DNA of 64,000 nt from Curtobacterium sp. 9128 (GCF_007673775.1 NZ_VEAF01000002.1:470606-534605); one strand, 5' to 3'. Counted from the first letter of the stretch, positions 49,692 to 58,468 are shown. Numbers and translations are program-made. Notes: generated from the letters alone by a model not told the origin.

Positions 49692-50249
49692 GTGGACAAC
49701 GGAGAACAGGTCATCCGCGACGGCATCGCCGCGATCGTCCGGGACCTCGAACCGGGCATCGAGAACGCACTACCCGACGGTCGCAATGCGTACCTGCGAC
49801 TGATCACGATCACGGCGGGCATCGAGGCGGAGGCCGGCTCCAGCCTGCGGAGTTCGGTCCTCGCCGGCAGGGCGGCTGGTCTCAGCTGGGAGCGCATCGG
49901 TGCCGTGCTGGGAACCTCGCGCCAGGCCGCGCAGCAACGCTTCGGGGAGGTGCGGCCAGCGGCCCCCCACGCACACACGCGTCGGTTGACGCCCGTGACG
50001 GCGTTCGACGAGATGGACCGCCTCGACGAAGCCGGCAAGCACGGCTGGCACTCCGTGTCCTTCGGGACGCTGTACCACGACCTCGAGCACTCGGACCAGC
50101 AGTGGGAGCACCGCCGCGTGAGCGTCTTCGGGTCCCGGCGCGCGCTGGAGGACGAGGGGTGGCAGCGCATCGGCGCGATGTGGATCCCGTGGGCGTACTA
50201 CGCGCGACCCACCGGCACGCCGGCGCTCCCCGACGACGCACTCGACTGA
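49692..50249 (+). CDS. putative HTH regulator of unknown family
   Basis: A 185-residue protein with a central helix-turn-helix (GLSWERIGAVLGTSRQAAQQ) at residues 57-76, similar to the short HTH in several actinobacterial proteins. The C-terminal half (FDEMDRLDEAGKHGWHSVSF to WEHRRVSVFGSRRALEDEGW) forms an unrecognised domain ending in WIPWAYYARP. It starts at GTG 49692, six bases after TAGGTT. The duplicated operator over its promoter suggests autoregulation. Confidence 0.6.
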   Translation: MDNGEQVIRDGIAAIVRDLEPGIENALPDGRNAYLRLITITAGIEAEAGSSLRSSVLAGRAAGLSWERIGAVLGTSRQAAQQRFGEVRPAAPHAHTRRLTPVTAFDEMDRLDEAGKHGWHSVSFGTLYHDLEHSDQQWEHRRVSVFGSRRALEDEGWQRIGAMWIPWAYYARPTGTPALPDDALD

Positions 50250-50585
50250 GCGGTGCAGCACGAGCACCGGCTCCTCGGTGCGGACGCTCCGCCCGGTGAA
50301 GCGAGGCCGTCCGGGTGCACCGTGACCGGGGTCAGACCCGCTGCACGGCGACCGGGGAGGACGGCACCGACGATGACCGCGAGGTCCGTCAGGCGCCCCG
50401 CGTTGTGCTCCGACCGACCGAGGATCTCCATCCTCGTGACCGAGGCGGCGGCGATGCCCGGTTCGTCACTCCTCCGGGTGATGCCGCGCCCCACGGGACG
50501 GCGTAACGGCCCTAGCGGCGCGAGTGCGAGGCACCCTCGAACTGGGGTTGGTCGGCGATCACGAGCAGGAGCGACCCTCTCCGGT
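50250..50585. other. 336-bp intergenic region without a clear gene
   Basis: This gap between the HTH gene and the PrsW gene has no convincing coding region. The plus frame leading into PrsW is open but low in coding character. A minus-strand frame contains MEILGRSEHNAGRLTDLAVI, which could be the relic of a gene. GCGCGAGTGCGAGG and GAGCAGGAGCG words near 50520-50570 may serve the PrsW transcript. Confidence 0.3.
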
Positions 50586-51557
50586 ATGACGGCTCCCCTG
50601 CAGACGGAACACCCGGCGCGACCGATCCTGGCCTCGCGCCGCATCGTGCTCGCGATCACCGGCGTCGCGATCGCGGTCTGGCTCTACGTCGGGTTCGTGC
50701 TGGTGCTCGTGGGAGGCAACAAGGCGGTCATCCCGATCTGGATGCTCATCGGCTCGTTCACCCTCGCCGTCGATCTGCTCACCGTGTTCTCTAGACGTCT
50801 CGGGACCCAGACCACGCTCACGCCGCGGTTCCTCGTCATCGCCTTCGTCATCGGCGGCCTCGGCTCCGTCCTCATCGGCGGCTCCCTCGACACCCTCACC
50901 TTCGACGGCCTCGGGCGCGAGGGCGCCTTCCTCCTCGCCGGCTTCGTCGAGGAGGCCGCGAAGATCGCGCTGGTGGTGGTGCTCTGCCGACGGCTCGCCG
51001 ACAAGACGGTGCGCAACGGCCTCATCGTGGGTGGCACCGTCGGCCTGGGCTTCGGGGCCTTCGAGGACCTCGGGTACGCGTTGCACCCGTTCCTCGGCGC
51101 GCCGTTCAACGGGCACGAGGTCCTCCAGTCGATGATCGCGCAGATCGCTCGCGCCGCGTCCGGGCCGTTCGGACACCCGCTGTGGACGGCACTGCTCGCC
51201 GCAGCGCTCTTCGCCGGGGTCCGGAACGGGCGGTTCCGCGTGACGCTGCGTCTCGTGGCTGCCTACGTCGGCGTCGCGGTGGCGCACGGGCTCTGGGACG
51301 GCGCGACGGGAGCCGGGCAGGAACTCGGTCGGTTCGGCGCGGGGTTCGGCACGCTCGGCTCCGCCGTCGGCGGGCTGCTCGCGTTGGGCGCGGTCATCGT
51401 CACCGTCCGTGTCTGGTTCCGCCTCGCACGGCGGGTCGGCGCCGAGTACCGGCAGCAGGAACCCGCTGGTCCAACCGGACACGACGGCCACGGACCGGAG
51501 GCAGTGCTCCCGTCTGCGGGTGATCCGCACGTCGTCAGCGGCTCGGGCTCGTCGTGA
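50586..51557 (+). CDS. PrsW-family intramembrane metalloprotease
   Basis: A 323-residue polytopic protein with about eight helices. PrsW motifs are clear: AGFVEEAAKIALVV (Glu pair), GFGAFEDLGYALHP, SGPFGHPLWTALLAAALFAG (His) and VAVAHGLWDGATG (His). These residues bind zinc inside the membrane. PrsW cleaves anti-sigma factors in Bacillus; the substrate here is unknown. ATG 50586; a C-terminal hydrophilic tail ends at 51557 and overlaps the end of the convergent gene by 23 bp. Confidence 0.85.
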   Translation: MTAPLQTEHPARPILASRRIVLAITGVAIAVWLYVGFVLVLVGGNKAVIPIWMLIGSFTLAVDLLTVFSRRLGTQTTLTPRFLVIAFVIGGLGSVLIGGSLDTLTFDGLGREGAFLLAGFVEEAAKIALVVVLCRRLADKTVRNGLIVGGTVGLGFGAFEDLGYALHPFLGAPFNGHEVLQSMIAQIARAASGPFGHPLWTALLAAALFAGVRNGRFRVTLRLVAAYVGVAVAHGLWDGATGAGQELGRFGAGFGTLGSAVGGLLALGAVIVTVRVWFRLARRVGAEYRQQEPAGPTGHDGHGPEAVLPSAGDPHVVSGSGSS

Positions 51558-52872
51558 TCCGGTCACGCCCCGAGTAGCGCCGTCGCCGACGACGGTCCGC
51601 CGTCCAGCGCCGGGTCTCCGCGCTCGACAGCGCGAAGAGGATGGCACTGTCGAGCGCGAACCCGGCCAGTCCCGCAGCCGTCGTCAGGTCGTCATGACCG
51701 CCGAACCAGGACACGGCCGCCGACACGACCGCGATCGTCGACAGGACGAGACCCCATCCACGCGCTGCGGAACGCCCGACGAACACCCCGACGGCGATGG
51801 CCGCCCACACGAGGACGACCACCGCGCTGAGGCCGACCGCGACCACGACCACGACCGGGTCGGCGCTCCGCCCACGGCCGTCGACGCCGGTGAGCCAGGC
51901 AACGATCGTCACCGTCGCGGCGACCGGACGAGCCGCCAGCAGCAGCGTCGCCAGGACGACGTCGACGGGGCGGGTCTGCGCCTCCGCCGTGGCGTCGATC
52001 AGCCGGACCTCCGAGGTCGCGACCTCGACGTCGCGGAGGTCGACGACCGGCAGGCCGCCGTCGGTCGTGATCGCGTCGCCGCCGCCGTTGCGCGAGTGGT
52101 ACCCGGTGGAGAAGTGCTCGAGCATGGAGGCCGATGCGACCTCCGACCCCTCGAGGACCGACGCGACGACGTGGTCGCGCTCGGTGTCGACGTCGTCGGC
52201 GATCCGGTGCGTGACCTGCCAGGTGAACGCGCTGAACCCCACGCTCCGGTCGAACGTCGCCGCGGCGAGCCAGTCGACCCGCTGGCCGCCCGGGAGGAGC
52301 CAGCCGTCCGGGGTCGCCCAGAACCGGACGTGGTGGCGCTTGCCCGGACTCCCGTCGACCTCCTGCTGGTAGCAGAACGCCTGGCGGCGGCCGAAGAGGA
52401 ACAGGTTCGACACCGGCGCGCTCGGGTAGCTCCGTCGGGACAGGGTCGCCACCGCGATCCGGAGGTTCGCTCGGACCCCCAGGTCGTCCGCCAGCGTCCA
52501 CCCCGCCGCGAGCATCGCCGCGTGCACCTGGGCGAGGCTGCCGAGACCGGAGACGTTGACCGGGTCCCCGAGGATCCCCTCACGCGTCCGGGTCCTCCCG
52601 ATGAAGTAGTCGGGCAGGTAGACCGCGGCGAGCGCCGTGTGGATGCGCGGGAGCACGAGGTACGCGATGACGACGTAGACCACGACGACGAACCACGACT
52701 CGCGCCAACCGTGGGAGAACGCCTGCGTCGCGAGCACGATCGCCAGCAGCGCTGCGGCTCCGGCGCCCAACCAGCCGAAGGCGCCGTCCGCGGCACGGCG
52801 GACCGCGTGCCGGCGTGGAGCGGTGGCGGAGGTCCTCGACGGCCTCGACGCTCGACGCGAACCCGGGGTCAC
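51535..52872 (-). CDS. membrane protein with LssY-type C-terminal domain
   Basis: A 445-residue protein. Two N-terminal helices (WLGAGAAALLAIVLATQAFS, WFVVVVYVVIAYLVLPRIHT), a soluble LssY_C-like domain (ILGDPVNVSGLGSLAQVHAA, APVSNLFLFGRRQAFCYQQE, GSPGKRHHVRFWATPDGW) and about five C-terminal helices. The LssY_C domain is of unknown function, often next to PAP2 or DedA proteins. GTG 52872 is chosen because TACGCT lies seven bases before it (leaderless). Convergent with PrsW. Confidence 0.7.
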   Translation of the reverse strand: MTPGSRRASRPSRTSATAPRRHAVRRAADGAFGWLGAGAAALLAIVLATQAFSHGWRESWFVVVVYVVIAYLVLPRIHTALAAVYLPDYFIGRTRTREGILGDPVNVSGLGSLAQVHAAMLAAGWTLADDLGVRANLRIAVATLSRRSYPSAPVSNLFLFGRRQAFCYQQEVDGSPGKRHHVRFWATPDGWLLPGGQRVDWLAAATFDRSVGFSAFTWQVTHRIADDVDTERDHVVASVLEGSEVASASMLEHFSTGYHSRNGGGDAITTDGGLPVVDLRDVEVATSEVRLIDATAEAQTRPVDVVLATLLLAARPVAATVTIVAWLTGVDGRGRSADPVVVVVAVGLSAVVVLVWAAIAVGVFVGRSAARGWGLVLSTIAVVSAAVSWFGGHDDLTTAAGLAGFALDSAILFALSSAETRRWTADRRRRRRYSGRDRITTSPSR

Positions 52873-52955
52873 GTGCGCAAGCGTAACGCCGGGGGTGCCG
52901 CCCGTCCCGCTGCGGTCGCGTTCCAGGAACTGGCGGCCCGGAGCCGACACCCCAC

Positions 52956-52997
52956 GGACGGGAGGCGCGGTGCCGGCTGGCACCGCGCCTCCCGTCC
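52956..52997. terminator. GGACGGGAGG palindrome family, copy 9
   Basis: A 42-bp palindrome, arms GGACGGGAGGCGCGG and CCGCGCCTCCCGTCC, one inner mismatch, 3' of the four-helix membrane protein gene and upstream of the LssY_C gene. Confidence 0.72.
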
Positions 52998-53005
52998 GGA
53001 CCGGG

Positions 53006-53500
53006 TCACCCGCGGACCGCGCCCCGCTTGCGCTCCTTCACCGCGCGGAACCACGCGTTGGACGCGGGCAGGAACGTCAGGACCGCCGCGATGATCGAGG
53101 CGAGGACGCCCACGGCACCCACCCCGTAGCCGCCCACCACACCGGTGATGCCGAGGATCGTGACGATGAGCAGGACGATCCGCGCCCAGTTCGCGCCGCG
53201 ACGCATGAAGAGGTCGAAGACCACGAACGCGATGATGTACAGCACGCCGATCACGATGCCGACGACGAGGGTCGCGCCGAGGATCCCGTTGACGTCGACG
53301 CCGTCGGTGGAGGTCCCCGACCGCTGGAGCTGGTCCTTCGCCGCCTGTTGAGCAGCGGGGAGCTGCGTCGCGCTGATGATGATGCCGACGATGTGCGCGA
53401 GGACGGTGAGCAGGTAGAGCCAGAACGCGACCGTCACGAGGCGCGGCGGTGTCAGCGACGCGGATCGTTGGGCGTCCGACTGGAACGGGTTCGACGTCAT
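53006..53500 (-). CDS. four-helix membrane protein (paralogue of 6955-7338)
   Basis: A 164-residue membrane protein with four helices (VTVAFWLYLLTVLAHIVGII, ATLVVGIVIGVLYIIAFVVF, WARIVLLIVTILGITGVVGG, VGVLASIIAAVLTFLPASNA). The block NWARIVLL...FLPASNAWFR is shared with the protein at 6955-7338. Between the first two helices is a 30-residue extracytoplasmic insert (AAQQAAKDQLQRSGTSTDG). ATG 53500 follows GGAGGACCACCCCG. Function unknown. Confidence 0.75.
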   Translation of the reverse strand: MTSNPFQSDAQRSASLTPPRLVTVAFWLYLLTVLAHIVGIIISATQLPAAQQAAKDQLQRSGTSTDGVDVNGILGATLVVGIVIGVLYIIAFVVFDLFMRRGANWARIVLLIVTILGITGVVGGYGVGAVGVLASIIAAVLTFLPASNAWFRAVKERKRGAVRG

Positions 53501-53776
53501 CGGGGTGGTCCTCCTCTCGGCCTCGACCATCGAGACCGTGGAGCCGATGCTGCCCGCGCCGCGAGGTCCCTGCCCGGATCCGGCGGCCTCACGGACTTCA
53601 CGCTCGTCTCATCGACACGGTGCGATGCTTCCGGGCTGGGGAGCGGAACCGCTCGACGGCCGAGCAAGGCCACGCGTCGTGACCCTGGACGGACCTGGTC
53701 GTGTCCACCGTGCCAGCGGCTGGCGGTGACCGACGACCCGACGACCGAACGCCACCGAGATGAAGGGTGCACCAGC

Positions 53777-53839
53777 ATGACCCCACCGACCCTGCGTCGT
53801 CCCTCCGCCGGAGCACGGCCGACCGGGGTGGCCGTCTGA
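53777..53839 (+). CDS. 20-residue upstream ORF coupled to the LCP gene
   Basis: ATG 53777 has GAAGGG nine bases upstream and encodes MTPPTLRRPSAGARPTGVAV, ending at TGA 53837-53839. The stop overlaps the LCP start as TGATG. This layout suggests that ribosomes translate the short ORF and re-initiate at the LCP gene. The only other start for LCP is a GTG at 53767 in its own frame. Confidence 0.5.
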   Translation: MTPPTLRRPSAGARPTGVAV

Positions 53840-55110
53840 TGCGCCGCGAGCTGACCCCGGCCGCTCGACACGGCCGTCGACGCCCGTCGAGCGTGCTCAG
53901 GACCGGGGCGAAGCTCGTCGCGGCCGTCGCCGCCGTCGGGCTGGTGAGCACCGGTTGCGTCGGGGCGATCGCGTCGTGGGAGGTGCTCGGCCACGCGAAG
54001 CCGACGGTGACGCTCGCGATGGACGGCACGAGCGCCAAGCCGCTGCCGCAGCTGACGGCACAACAGGGCGAGGTGGACATGCTGCTCGTCGCGACCGACA
54101 CCCGAGAGGGGCAGGGAGCCGGCTTCGACGACGCCCTCAACCAGCGAGCGAGCTCCGGCGTCGGGAACAACGACTCGAACCTGTTGGTCCACATCTCCGC
54201 CGACCACTCCAGCATGGCGGTCGTCTCCTTCCCTCGCGACCTCGTCGTCCCGATCCCGGCGTGCGAGAACGACCAGGGGACGACGACCCCCGCTTCCGCT
54301 GCGGCCCCGCTCAACACCGCCCTGCACCGCGGCGGTGAGCAGCACGGGCTCGCGTGCGTGGCGAAGACGATCGACCAGCTCACCGGACTCCAGATCGGGT
54401 ACGCCGGCATGATCACCTTCGACGGCGTCGTGGCGATGGCCGACGCCGTCGGGGGCGTCGACGTCTGCCTCGCGACCCCCATCCACGACGACTACGTGAC
54501 ACCGGCGCTCGACCTGCCCGCGGGCGACCACAACCTCTCCGGGGCACAGGCGGCGGCGTTCCTCCGTTCACGGCACGGTGTCGGCGATGCGAGTGACCTC
54601 GCACGCATCAGCAACCAGCAGACGTTCATGGCGGCGCTCGCACGCCAGACGGTGTCCGCGCACACGCTCACTGACCCGGGCAAGGTGCTCCGACTCGCGA
54701 TCACGGCGTCGAAGCACATGACCCTCTCGGACACGCTCGCCGACCCGACGACACTCGCCAGACTCGCACTCGCGGTGAACACGGTGGGCCTGGCGAACAT
54801 GACCTTCGTGCAGTACCCGACCGTCGCCGATCCCGCGAACGACAACCTCGTCATCGTCGCGCAGGACGCGGCGAAGACCCTCGACGGGGTGCTCCAGCGT
54901 GACGAGCCAGTCGTGCTCGGCGCCGACAGCCTGGGCCGTTCCGCCGTCAGGAGCCCGTCGGCCGCGCCGACGCCGGCACCGCAGGCGTCGGCCCCCGCGG
55001 CCCAGCCGTCGGCGCCGGCGCAGTCGACGGCTCCGTCGCCACAGGCTGCGCTGCCGGACAGCGTCTCCGGCCAGAGTGCGGCGACCGTGACGTGTGCGGC
55101 GAAGCGGTGA
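53839..55110 (+). CDS. LCP (LytR-CpsA-Psr) family cell-wall glycopolymer transferase
   Basis: A 423-residue protein: a basic N-terminus, one helix (LVAAVAAVGLVSTGCVGAIA), an LCP domain with MLLVATDTREGQG, NNDSNLLVHISADHSSMAVV, SFPRDLVVPIPACE, GLQIGYAGMITFDGVVAMAD and AVGGVDVC, then a Pro/Ala/Ser-rich tail with a terminal Cys. The conserved Arg and Asp residues for pyrophosphate binding are present (TDTRE, NDSN, FPRD). It should ligate glycopolymers to peptidoglycan. A second LCP gene lies at 63342. Confidence 0.87.
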   Translation: MRRELTPAARHGRRRPSSVLRTGAKLVAAVAAVGLVSTGCVGAIASWEVLGHAKPTVTLAMDGTSAKPLPQLTAQQGEVDMLLVATDTREGQGAGFDDALNQRASSGVGNNDSNLLVHISADHSSMAVVSFPRDLVVPIPACENDQGTTTPASAAAPLNTALHRGGEQHGLACVAKTIDQLTGLQIGYAGMITFDGVVAMADAVGGVDVCLATPIHDDYVTPALDLPAGDHNLSGAQAAAFLRSRHGVGDASDLARISNQQTFMAALARQTVSAHTLTDPGKVLRLAITASKHMTLSDTLADPTTLARLALAVNTVGLANMTFVQYPTVADPANDNLVIVAQDAAKTLDGVLQRDEPVVLGADSLGRSAVRSPSAAPTPAPQASAPAAQPSAPAQSTAPSPQAALPDSVSGQSAATVTCAAKR

Positions 55111-55157
55111 CGGTGCGGCCGCCGACCGCATCGGTGCCGGTGGCGGGACCCCGTTCC

Positions 55158-55199
55158 GGACGGGAGGCTCGGTGCCAGCTGGCACCGCACCTCCCGTCC
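55158..55199. terminator. GGACGGGAGG palindrome family, copy 10
   Basis: A 42-bp palindrome with centre CCAG|CTGG, arms beginning GGACGGGAGGCTCGG and ending CCGCACCTCCCGTCC, two inner mismatches. Located 3' of the LCP gene; its centre is almost identical to copy 2, 51 kb away. Confidence 0.72.
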
Positions 55200-55347
55200 G
55201 GACGCTGGTCGCGATCCTGACCTGCCGCGGAGGCGCAGGGCGGCACCTGACGGCGCGCTGTCCCGGGTGGGACGGAAGCGATCACGATCCGGTGACGGTG
55301 CTCGTGTTCGCTCGTCGAGTCGAGGACTGCTCGGCGATCATCGTCAC

Positions 55348-55854
55348 ATGAGCGTCAGCGCGCCCCAGAAGTCCACCCGTCGTCGCGTCGCAGCGGTGGC
55401 CGCCGTCGGCGCGGTCGCGCTCCTGCTCAGCGGTTGCTCGTCCTCGGGCGTCTCCGCTGCGGCACCGGCGACGCCGACCGCGAGCGCCCGCACGGTGGCC
55501 CTCCAGCCGGGAGACGCCGACACCGGCACCCACGCCGTCTGTGGCCACGTCAGTGCCTACCTGACCATCACCACCAACGCCCAGGCCGGTCTCGCGGCCG
55601 GCGACATCGACGCGACCCAGGAGCAGACCCTGTTCTCGGCCGCTCGCTACGGGTACGAGCGGCTGCCCTCCGAGGGTCCCCTCAGCGCGGGCGTCACGGC
55701 TGTCCAGAAGTGGCTCGCCGCCCACCCCGAGACCCCCGGTTCCCTCGCGATCGACCTCGACGATGCAGGGTGGGGCGACGCCTTCCAGACCCTGACCACG
55801 GCGTGCGCTGCGAACGGCTCGCCGCTGGGCGTCGATGCGCGGTACGGCGGCTAG
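55348..55854 (+). CDS. lipoprotein of unknown function
   Basis: A 168-residue secreted lipoprotein: signal peptide (RRRVAAVAAVGAVALLLSGC) with lipobox LLSGC. The mature part has two Cys (VCGHVSAYLTITTNAQAGLA and LTTACAANGSPL) that may form a disulphide, and a helical middle. Start ATG 55348 lies six bases after GATCAT. No family recognised. Followed 18 nt later by a membrane protein gene. Confidence 0.7.
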   Translation: MSVSAPQKSTRRRVAAVAAVGAVALLLSGCSSSGVSAAAPATPTASARTVALQPGDADTGTHAVCGHVSAYLTITTNAQAGLAAGDIDATQEQTLFSAARYGYERLPSEGPLSAGVTAVQKWLAAHPETPGSLAIDLDDAGWGDAFQTLTTACAANGSPLGVDARYGG

Positions 55855-55872
55855 GGCGATCCGGAGGACCCG

Positions 55873-56382
55873 ATGAAGGACGTCGCCGGGACCGTCGTCC
55901 CGCGCGGGGCGGGCTGGGGTGCACCGCTCCACGCGCTGGTCGCGGCCGCCATCGGTGTCGGCACCGCGTTCTCCACCCACGCCGCCGTGGTGGCGACGTT
56001 CATGACCGGCGTCGCCGGGCTGGTGGCGATCCTCGTCGTCGGCGTGGTCGCCGGTGTGGCACTCGCGGTCACCGGCGTGCTCGCCACCGGACGCCGTGCC
56101 GTCGCGTGGCTGGGGCTCACGACGCTGGTCCTGCTCCCGGCGGTGCTCGTCCCAGAGGTCACGTCCGGGCTGCTCAGCGGGTCCGCTGGCGACTCCGGCG
56201 AGGTCGATCTGTCGTCGTCACCGCTGTCGTTCGTGGCCGGCGCCGTCGTCGCGGTGGCCCCAGCACTGGTGGTCCATCCCGGTCGCGCCAGGGTGCTCGG
56301 CCTCGTCACCATGGGCGTGCTCGCCGTCGGCGTGACGACGGCGATCGTGATCGCGGTCGTCGTGACCACCCCGCCCCGGTAG
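55873..56382 (+). CDS. four-helix membrane protein
   Basis: A 169-residue membrane protein (helices near LHALVAAAIGVGTAFSTHAA, VAILVVGVVAGVALAVTGVL, LGLTTLVLLPAVLVPEVTSG, GLVTMGVLAVGVTTAIVIAV). A strong GGAGG site precedes ATG 55873. Probably in an operon with the lipoprotein. No family recognised. Confidence 0.65.
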   Translation: MKDVAGTVVPRGAGWGAPLHALVAAAIGVGTAFSTHAAVVATFMTGVAGLVAILVVGVVAGVALAVTGVLATGRRAVAWLGLTTLVLLPAVLVPEVTSGLLSGSAGDSGEVDLSSSPLSFVAGAVVAVAPALVVHPGRARVLGLVTMGVLAVGVTTAIVIAVVVTTPPR

Positions 56383-56478
56383 CGCTGCCGCGTCCGGAAC
56401 CCGCCAGACGTCGCGGGTCCCGATCAGGAGACTCGGTGTGCTCCGCGACCGACGCGAGCACCCCCAGAGAGGCCTTCC

Positions 56479-57114
56479 GTGCAGCACACCGTGATCGATT
56501 CCGCCATCCTCTACTTCGGCACACCCGTGGCGCTCCTGAGCACCGTCGACCGCCACGGCGCCACGAACACCGCGCCGATGTCGTCGGTGTTCTGGTCGGG
56601 GAGCACCGCGGTCCTCGGGATGGGTGGCCGGTCACAGACAGCCAGGAACCTCCTGGCCACCGGTGAGTGCGTCATCAACCTGCCGTCGGCCGACCTCGTC
56701 TCCGCGGTGGACACCCTGGCCCTCACGACCGGTCGCTCCCCCGTTCCCGCGGGCAAGGAGTCGGTCGGCTACCGGCACGTGCGGGACAAGCTCGCCGCCG
56801 CCGGGTTGCACGGCCGGCCCGGGGACACCGTCCGGGCCGAGCGGATCGACGAGTGCCCCGTCAACCTGGAGGCACGGGTCGTCCACGCGCGACCACTCGC
56901 GGACCAGGAGCCGGGCGACGACGCCACCTACCTGTTCGAGGCATCCGTCGCACGGGTCCACGTGCACGAGGACATCCGCGCGGCAGGGACGACGAACCGC
57001 ATCGACCCGGACCGGTGGCGTCCGCTCGTCATGGCGTTCCAGCAGTTCTACGGGCTGAGCGGACGACTGCGGCCGTCGCGCCTCGCCGGCATCGACGAGG
57101 AGTGGTACCGGTGA
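56479..57114 (+). CDS. flavin reductase-like FMN-binding split-barrel protein
   Basis: A 211-residue protein from GTG 56479. It has the flavin-reductase/NADH:FMN oxidoreductase-like beta barrel: YFGTPVALLSTVDRHGATNT, APMSSVFWSGSTAVLGMGGR, SQTARNLLATGECVINLPSA, ECPVNLEARVVHARP. It should bind FMN and reduce it with NAD(P)H or act in a two-component monooxygenase. No partner enzyme nearby. The GAGAGGCC region upstream may be the ribosome site. Confidence 0.8.
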   Translation: MQHTVIDSAILYFGTPVALLSTVDRHGATNTAPMSSVFWSGSTAVLGMGGRSQTARNLLATGECVINLPSADLVSAVDTLALTTGRSPVPAGKESVGYRHVRDKLAAAGLHGRPGDTVRAERIDECPVNLEARVVHARPLADQEPGDDATYLFEASVARVHVHEDIRAAGTTNRIDPDRWRPLVMAFQQFYGLSGRLRPSRLAGIDEEWYR

Positions 57115-57139
57115 CGCCCCGGACCGGACCCGGGCACGC

Positions 57140-57706
57140 TCAGGAACCGGTCGCGGCCGAGGCGTCGGCGTGGGCGTTCCGGTCGCGGCGTCGCGCGAGT
57201 GCGAGGGCGGCGGCGGCGAGCAGTCCGCCGACGACCGCGCCGATCGAGTTCGTCACCCAGTCGCCGGTGTCACACGCCCGACCGATGCCGAGGACGAGGG
57301 CCTGCACCGCCTCGATCACGACGGAGAGTGCGCTGCCGGCGAGGATCGCGGACACCGGGCGAGCCGAGCGGAGCCCGACCAGGAAGGTGACGGGCACGAA
57401 GAGCAGGACGTTCCCGACGGACTCGCTCGCCGTCGGCGCGAGGTACGGCAGCCCGACCGAGCACGCCACGCCGGGCGACGGGTCTCCGTCCGGGGAGAGC
57501 GTGAGCCCGAGAACGGCGACGGACGACAGGACGGCCAGCACCAGGGCCAGCCTCGGGGTGCGCGTGAGCAGGACGCCGAGGAACGGGGCGACGACGACGA
57601 CCGCGACGAGGACCCCGAACGGCAGCCACGGCACGTGGGTGAGGAGGGTGGAGAGCAGGGGCGTCGCCTTCCTCGCGCGGGGTGGTCGTCGACCATGATC
57701 CCGCAC
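57140..57706 (-). CDS. VanZ-like family membrane protein
   Basis: A 188-residue membrane protein with about five helices: VPWLPFGVLVAVVVVAPFLG, PRLALVLAVLSSVAVLGLTL, ESVGNVLLFVPVTFLVGLRS, AILAGSALSVVIEAVQALVL and DTGDWVTNSIGAVVGGLLAA. The N-x-x-L-F-x-P and E-x-x-Q...D-x-x-D/N-x-x-N-x-x-G pattern fits VanZ-like proteins, linked to cell-envelope stress. GTG 57706 is the start; it is uncertain. Confidence 0.78.
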   Translation of the reverse strand: MRDHGRRPPRARKATPLLSTLLTHVPWLPFGVLVAVVVVAPFLGVLLTRTPRLALVLAVLSSVAVLGLTLSPDGDPSPGVACSVGLPYLAPTASESVGNVLLFVPVTFLVGLRSARPVSAILAGSALSVVIEAVQALVLGIGRACDTGDWVTNSIGAVVGGLLAAAALALARRRDRNAHADASAATGS

Positions 57707-57726
57707 GCGGGCGGCGCACGGGTCGC

Positions 57727-58155
57727 TCAGAGCGTCGAGGCGACCGCCCAGGAGTCCGGTCCGGGCTTGCTGATCAGCCGCTGGTCGGCGAACGACCCGT
57801 CAGCGAAGGTGATCCGAGCAACCGGGACACCACCCTGCGCCGTCGTGCCGGTGTCGACGATCGAGGCCACCTGGGTCCGCGGAACGGTGACGAGGTGCTC
57901 GGCCCGCAGCTGGTTCCCCGCCGAGGTCACGAGGTTCACCAGCCGACCGTCGACGCCGTCGCCACCCCCACCGCGCCTGAAGCCGCTCGGGATCACCTGG
58001 CAGTGGACCAGGACGCGGTCCCCGTCCGGGAGCACCCTGCCGATCTCCGATGCGACGTCGATCGGCGGCCCGGTGAAGAGCGCCTCGTACCTGGAAGCGC
58101 TTACAAAATCGGCGCGCTCGCGGTCGGGAGAGGATTTTCGAGACGGTTCCCGCAA
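57727..58155 (-). CDS. hypothetical protein
   Basis: A protein of up to 142 residues read from TTG 58155. Beta-rich core: VLPDGDRVLVHCQVIPSGFR, GRLVNLVTSAGNQLRAEHLV, VPVARITFADGSFADQRLIS. No family, signal or membrane segment recognised. Divergent from a leaderless operon at 58184. The start is uncertain because no ATG or good ribosome site is present. Confidence 0.45.
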   Translation of the reverse strand: MREPSRKSSPDRERADFVSASRYEALFTGPPIDVASEIGRVLPDGDRVLVHCQVIPSGFRRGGGGDGVDGRLVNLVTSAGNQLRAEHLVTVPRTQVASIVDTGTTAQGGVPVARITFADGSFADQRLISKPGPDSWAVASTL

Positions 58156-58183
58156 GAAACAGATGTGAGATACGGTCCTGGCC

Positions 58184-58468
58184 GTGACTTCTCAGCAGCC
58201 CTCCACGCAGTACCCGTCAACCGCGCACCACGCCCCTGCGCCGCGGACCAACACGCTCGCGATCGTGTCGCTCGTGCTGGCCTTCTTCGCTCCGCTCATC
58301 GGCTTCGTCCTGGGCTTCGTCGCGCTCGCGCAGGTGAAGTCCCGTTCGGAGAACGGTCGCGGGCTCGCACTGGCAGCAGTGATCGTCGGCGGGGTCATCA
58401 CCGCGCTGTACGTCGTCCTGATCATCGCCGTCGCCGTGGTCGGTTCCTCGACGCCGACGCAGTACTGA
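58184..58468 (+). CDS. DUF4190-type membrane protein
   Basis: A 94-residue protein: a Pro/Thr/His-rich cytoplasmic head then two helices (TLAIVSLVLAFFAPLIGFVL and AVIVGGVITALYVVLIIAVA) typical of DUF4190 proteins. GTG 58184 lies seven bases after TACGGT, so a leaderless transcript is likely. It is the first gene of a run that continues through membrane, SH3-like and RES-domain genes at 58478-60228. Confidence 0.7.
   Translation: MTSQQPSTQYPSTAHHAPAPRTNTLAIVSLVLAFFAPLIGFVLGFVALAQVKSRSENGRGLALAAVIVGGVITALYVVLIIAVAVVGSSTPTQY

Noticed and set aside
50198..50659. Minus-strand ORF with MEILGRSEHNAGRLTDLAV
   Set aside because: It overlaps the end of the HTH gene and the start of PrsW, has no good start signal and turns into Arg/Ser-rich shadow sequence; at most a relic.
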